From: Symbiodinium natans
Taxonomy: Eukaryota; Sar; Dinophyceae; Suessiales; Symbiodiniaceae
Direction: 5' to 3'
DNA: 64,000 bases
NCBI GenBank assembly: GCA_905221605.1
Contig: CAJNDS010000157.1
Coordinates: forward strand, 1-64,000
Below, one piece after another: positions 60,048 to 64,000 of the stretch (position 1 is its first letter; every line of letters begins with the position of its first letter). The translations under genes and the position numbers were made by a program. Under the pieces are notes generated by a model. That model made no database searches, was not told the DNA's origin, and worked only from the letters and a program-made list of their open reading frames with translations.

Positions 60048-62279
60048 ATGACAGTGGAAGATGAGTACCTCACAGCTCGCCTGGGTAAGATGTACATGGT
60101 GCCAAGCAAGGAAGTGGTAGCCACTTCTGAGGCTGCTGACAAGCACCTTAGAGCTTTCGAGCAGGGCTGCGAGGAGTGGATGTCCTACCACGCCCAGCCG
60201 CACACGGAAGAGGATCTGGAGGGCTTTGAGCAGTTTGTGGTGGCACTGCTCTCGGGTCCGGAGTTCAAGTCCGAGAAAGAGTACGAGAGCCGCATCCAGG
60301 CAGTTCGTCGACAGTTCAAGACTACCCTGTCAAAGCCACAGATTGTCCGAGCCTATTATCGACTGCGGGACGCCGAGCGCATCGAGCGAAGCCCTTCCTT
60401 CGAGCGGATTACGACAAAGAAAGCTGTGCGATCGAACTCTGGGGTGGTGGTCATCACGATCGTGACAGCGCCGGGCCGGTTCTCGTGCCCTAACGACTGC
60501 TACTACTGCCCGGATGAGCCTGGCCAGCCACGATCCTACCTCAGCACAGAGCCTGCTGTTGCCAGGGCCAACCAGAACGAGTTTGACCCAGTGCGGCAGT
60601 TCTACGACCGGGCAGGAACCCTAGCCAAGCAGGGCCACACGGTGGACAAAGTAGAGATCATTGTGCTCGGGGGCACCTGGTCGCACTATCCCCGTGACTA
60701 CCAGGAAGAGTTCTGTCGAGACCTCTTCTATGCTGCCAACACCTTTGACGAGCGGCTGAGCAAGCTAGGACAGAAGGGTGAGGGTGCGGCCCAGACTCGT
60801 GAGCGACGCCCACTACTCGAGGAGCAGAAGCTCAATGAGAAGGCGGTCACAAAGATCATTGGCCTCACCTTGGAGACCCGGCCGGATCACATCACCCCAG
60901 CGGAAGTGCGACGGCTAAGGCGCTACGGCTGCACACGCGTCCAGATCGGCGTGCAGCACACGGACGACGCGGTCCTCGCATACGTCAACCGAGGACACGA
61001 CCGGGCGGCGGCGACTTGGATGTGTAGCTGCCAGGGTTCTGTGGAGTGGGCCTAAACCCAAATAACCCTAAACCCTATAAACCCTGAACCCTATAAACCC
61101 CAAACCCTAAAGCGTGGTTCTGCTGAGTGCCATTCCGGCTGCTATGGTGTTACAAGCCCCACCTCTCAAGCCCCTGGCCCTAGTGGATGTAGTGGATGTA
61201 GGCCTTTGGGTGCAACATTTTGCAGTGGCTTGCAGCTCAGGCAGTGCGGGCGACTCGGTTGCTGAAGACCTGCGGTTTCAAGGTGGACCTTCACCTCATG
61301 CCACTTGTCCTGAGTCAAGGGATCTAGGGTCAAGTTTGAAGTCAAGCTTGTTTGACATGTTTGACCTGACCTATGCAAGATGAAGGGGCAAGTCCGTGTG
61401 CGCAAGATTGGCGGAGCACCTTAAACCCTAAGCCCTAAACCCTAAACCCTAAACAACAAGGGCAGCTAAAGCATCGGAGTGCCACAGCACTTCATCTTTA
61501 CGGTAGTTGGGGGGGGTGTGGTGCTCAATAAGGCCACACCCTTGGCTGTTATTGAACCAGGTACCTCGTTAGTTCCAAGGAAGCCCAAACTTAGAACCAA
61601 CAACAAGAGTATACCAGTATAACAATATATTCGCATGATAGTATAACAACATACTGTGATATCATCGTATATTACGAATATGAGTAGAAGAATATTGGAG
61701 CTTTGCACAGCACGCCCTCCCAGCTCTTTGACAACTCCATGACCTTGATCAGGTCCTATCGCCCTTGAGCGCCGAAGCCACCTACCACTCCTAACACTCC
61801 CACCCTAAATCCAAAACCCTCAACCCTACACCCTACACCCCCCCCTCCCTCCCAAACGGCGCAAAGTTCCCCGAAGGCTGCGAGATTCCCGTGCCCGCAT
61901 GTCAGAAAAGGCCAGATCTCCCCAGCTCGGACACGGAGAAGGATTGGGCCATGTTCCAGGACGTCCCGCGCCAAGGATTTAGGGTTCAGGGTGCAGATTG
62001 TTTTCCCTGGTTTAGGGTTTAGAGGAACTTGAGGGGCTTAGTTTTCAAGCAAGATTTCAGTCCTTCATAGCAGGACGTCGGGAGATGTGCCATAGTTACT
62101 AAGTCTATTAACCCTATTTCAAAGAGGGTACACCTGTGATGGCTATTTTGCAGAAAGGAGAAGTAAAAGCAAGGCATCTACTCAATGCACATGACATGCT
62201 TTTGATTAAGAACAGCTTCTGACAGGTGCTGCATGGAGAGGACCTGCAGGCAGACCACTGGAAGATCTATCCGTGTGAA
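60048..62279 (+). CDS. ELP3: Elp3-type radical SAM protein, 5' four exons
   Basis: Exons 60048-61010, 61241-61299, 61911-61962 and 62226-62279 join in frame. The radical SAM motif C-x3-C-x2-C is at residues 147, 151 and 154 (CPNDCYYCPDEP). Then come IIVLGGTWSHYP, GLTLETRPD and VQIGVQHTDDAVLAYVNRGH. The small exons continue AVRATRLLKTCGFKVDLHLM, PDLPSSDTEKDWAMFQD and VLHGEDLQADHWKIYPCE. This is the order of Elp3, the catalytic subunit of Elongator that modifies wobble uridines of tRNA using an Fe-S cluster and acetyl-CoA. The family's C-terminal GNAT domain is not seen before the window ends. Either later exons lie beyond 64000 or the gene is truncated. Introns use GC, GC and GT donors. All three contain telomere-like tracts. 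Confidence 0.85.
61011..61240 (+). other. Elp3-like intron 1 with CCCTAAA-type tract
   Basis: GC donor (GCGAC), AG|GCAGT acceptor. A degenerate CCCTAAA/CCCTATAAA tract lies at about 61050-61108. Reading through gives a false stop at 61053-61055. Confidence 0.75.
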
Positions 62280-63480
62280 GCCTGGAAGCATGGTGGTTTG
62301 GAGAGGTCGGCACGCGCAATTCACTAAAACTTAGACACTTGCATAAGGAATCCTTGCAAGCCTTGGAAAGGTACCAGGGGCTTTAGTAAGTCTGGTCATG
62401 TGCGGGACAGTTGACATCACGACATTCAACGATCGCAAAGCAACACACTGTTTGCAGCACAGTTTGATCGTAGCCCGTGTACCTAGGTTTTATCATGTGC
62501 CATCATGGCACGATTTGTGTGTCCAGTATTAGGGCACAGGTCCAAGGCTTTGCACTTCCAAGGAAGTGACTCCCTTCACGCGAATTGAGCGCCTCGCCTG
62601 CATTCAAGCTGTGAATGGATGACGCTCATGGTTTTGGTATGGATACTGCATTGTTGATGGCTTGGTGGAGGTAACGGCCAGTAGGAGCTTGATGCTCAGC
62701 TCGCACCACTTTTCATGGTACGTAGCATCCTTAGTTGCTTTTTGCTTATTGTACCTTGCTCTCGTTTCTGGGGTGAGCGCGGGGAGGCAAGGCAGTTTGA
62801 CGGTGTCATTCGCCTAGGCCTAGTTCTTGAAAAGTGCTACGCGACTCACACAAGCCTTGGAACCCTGGTGGACAGAGACCAGCACCAGTCGCCCAAAACG
62901 GGTTGGACATCATGAAATGTAAAGAATGAACCTTAATCTTCCTAAAGCCGGGGGAAACGGGGCCGCTCAACCTTCGACCCGGGATTCCCGGGTCGAGGCG
63001 TTTTGCTGGTTTGAACAACCCCGATCCCCCCCTACCCTTAAACTGTTGAACCCAAATCCTCAAAAACCCAAACAGCCTCATTTCCCCCCTTCCATGTTTG
63101 GCACCTGTTTTGGGCCAAAGACCACGATTCCCCTCCAGGTAACATCTAGGGCCGAAACCCGAACAGCCCCAAAACCCCCTCGACGAACTCGGCTCTAGGG
63201 TTTAGAGAAAAGTCTAGGTTTTGGGGCCTGAAGAAAACTCATCCCGCTCCTTTTGTAGCCGAAGACAGCCCACACATCCCTACATAAGCTCTGGGTTTGC
63301 TTTTCGCTCAGGGTTAGAGGGTGCTTTGCACAACAAACCGCATCCGACTGGCACCTTCTCACGCATTCTCACGCTTTTCTCACTGTGGGGGCTTTGGGCT
63401 GCTGAAAGCTAAACGACGACTTGCGGAAAGCACGGCCCCGGGGCACTCACGATTTCTCACGGTTTTCTCACGGTTTTTTG
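62280..63480. other. No further exon recognised
   Basis: A GC dinucleotide at 62280-62281 can serve as donor of the next Elp3 intron. I found no match to the expected next Elp3 segment. Frames of 60-90 codons have no recognisable features. Confidence 0.45.
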
Positions 63481-63545
63481 GTGGTCGCGCGCGTGCGCGC
63501 GCGCGCGCGCGCGGGCGTGCGGGCGTGCGTGCGTGCGTCCGTGTG

Positions 63546-63619
<74 letters not shown>

Positions 63620-63644
63620 CTGCGTGCCTGCGTGCCTGCGTGCC

Positions 63645-63720
<76 letters not shown>

Positions 63721-63722
63721 TG

Positions 63723-63777
<55 letters not shown>

Positions 63778-63870
63778 GGTCTGTCTGTCTGTCTGTCTGT
63801 CTGTCTCTGTGTGTCTTTGTGTGTGTCTCCGTGTGTCTCCGTGTGTGTCTCTGTGTGTGTGGGGTACGGG
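63481..63870. repeat. Compound microsatellite (CG)n, (TGCG)n, (TGTC)n
   Basis: (GCGC)n at about 63488-63515, (TGCG)n at about 63525-63720 with TGCC variants, then (TGTC)n to about 63805 and TGTGTCTC units. Long frames on both strands (Arg/Cys/Val or Thr/His-rich) are artefacts of the repeat. Confidence 0.95.
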
Positions 63871-64000
63871 CAAGGATCAGGGGCTAAATCGCTCTGAAGC
63901 AAGCCCCTATACAGGGTCGGGCATTGTCGAGGACATTAGGTCGAGGCCAGATTTCAGGATCAAAGGCTTGGTCGGGGAAATGGGGTCGAGTCGAGCGATA
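63871..64000. other. Window end, no feature seen
   Basis: Unique sequence without a supported exon. Confidence 0.5.

Noticed and set aside
63321-63902. Long Arg/Cys/Val-rich and Thr/His-rich ORFs
   Set aside because: Products of (TGCG)n and (TGTC)n microsatellites, open in several frames on both strands.

Overview
This window looks like nuclear DNA of a dinoflagellate (Symbiodiniaceae/Suessiales-like; genus not determined). The evidence is spliceosomal introns with GT, GC or GA donors and AG|G acceptors, dozens of interstitial TTTAGGG/CCCTAAA tracts in both orientations, a Ty1/copia element with CCCH-type gag zinc fingers, and genes broken into very small exons. Nothing resembles bacterial operons. 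No tRNA, rRNA, CRISPR or spliced-leader gene was recognised.

Layout. 1-1226: CA repeat, a hairpin mobile element with an 8-bp target duplication, no gene. 1227-3210: tandem AAA+ ATPase gene with one hairpin-derived intron. 3490-16694: a complete 13.2-kb copia-type LTR retrotransposon with identical 173-bp LTRs and 5-bp target duplication GACTC. It has a gag-protease ORF, a candidate -1 frameshift heptamer, and a giant integrase-RT-RNase H ORF. About 1,600 residues downstream of RNase H carry candidate 2OG-Fe(II) oxygenase, SGNH hydrolase, Tpt1/KptA-like and zinc-ribbon segments. 18553-21397: a 304-bp tandem satellite. 22191-48800: sparse small exons separated by telomere-like tracts. They include exostosin (GT47) exons, an EF-hand gene, a minus-strand ankyrin-like exon and an intronless RCC1-repeat gene. 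49727-50300 and 58050-59075: coiled-coil exons. 51149-57037: a complete 13-exon gene fusing globin domains to a polytopic TRP/polycystin-like channel. 60048-62279: four exons of an Elp3-type radical SAM gene, without the GNAT part. 63490-63860: dense microsatellites.

Unifying theme. I worked out 25 introns by requiring reading-frame continuity. Donors are about 13 GC, 8 GT and 4 GA; 23 of 25 acceptors are AG|G. In about 15, the first two to five intron bases recur at the start of the downstream exon, as expected if introns arose by insertion with target duplication. At least five introns consist of terminal-inverted-repeat hairpins, one of them interrupted by telomere-like repeats. Another is a pure 96-bp (CCCTAAA)n tract flanked by a perfect 12-bp direct repeat. 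Intron birth from mobile hairpins and telomere-like repeats, together with the domain-rich retrotransposon and the globin-channel fusion, is the most interesting content here.

All exon joins are manual inferences from reading frame and splice signals. Family assignments come from recognised motifs, not database searches.
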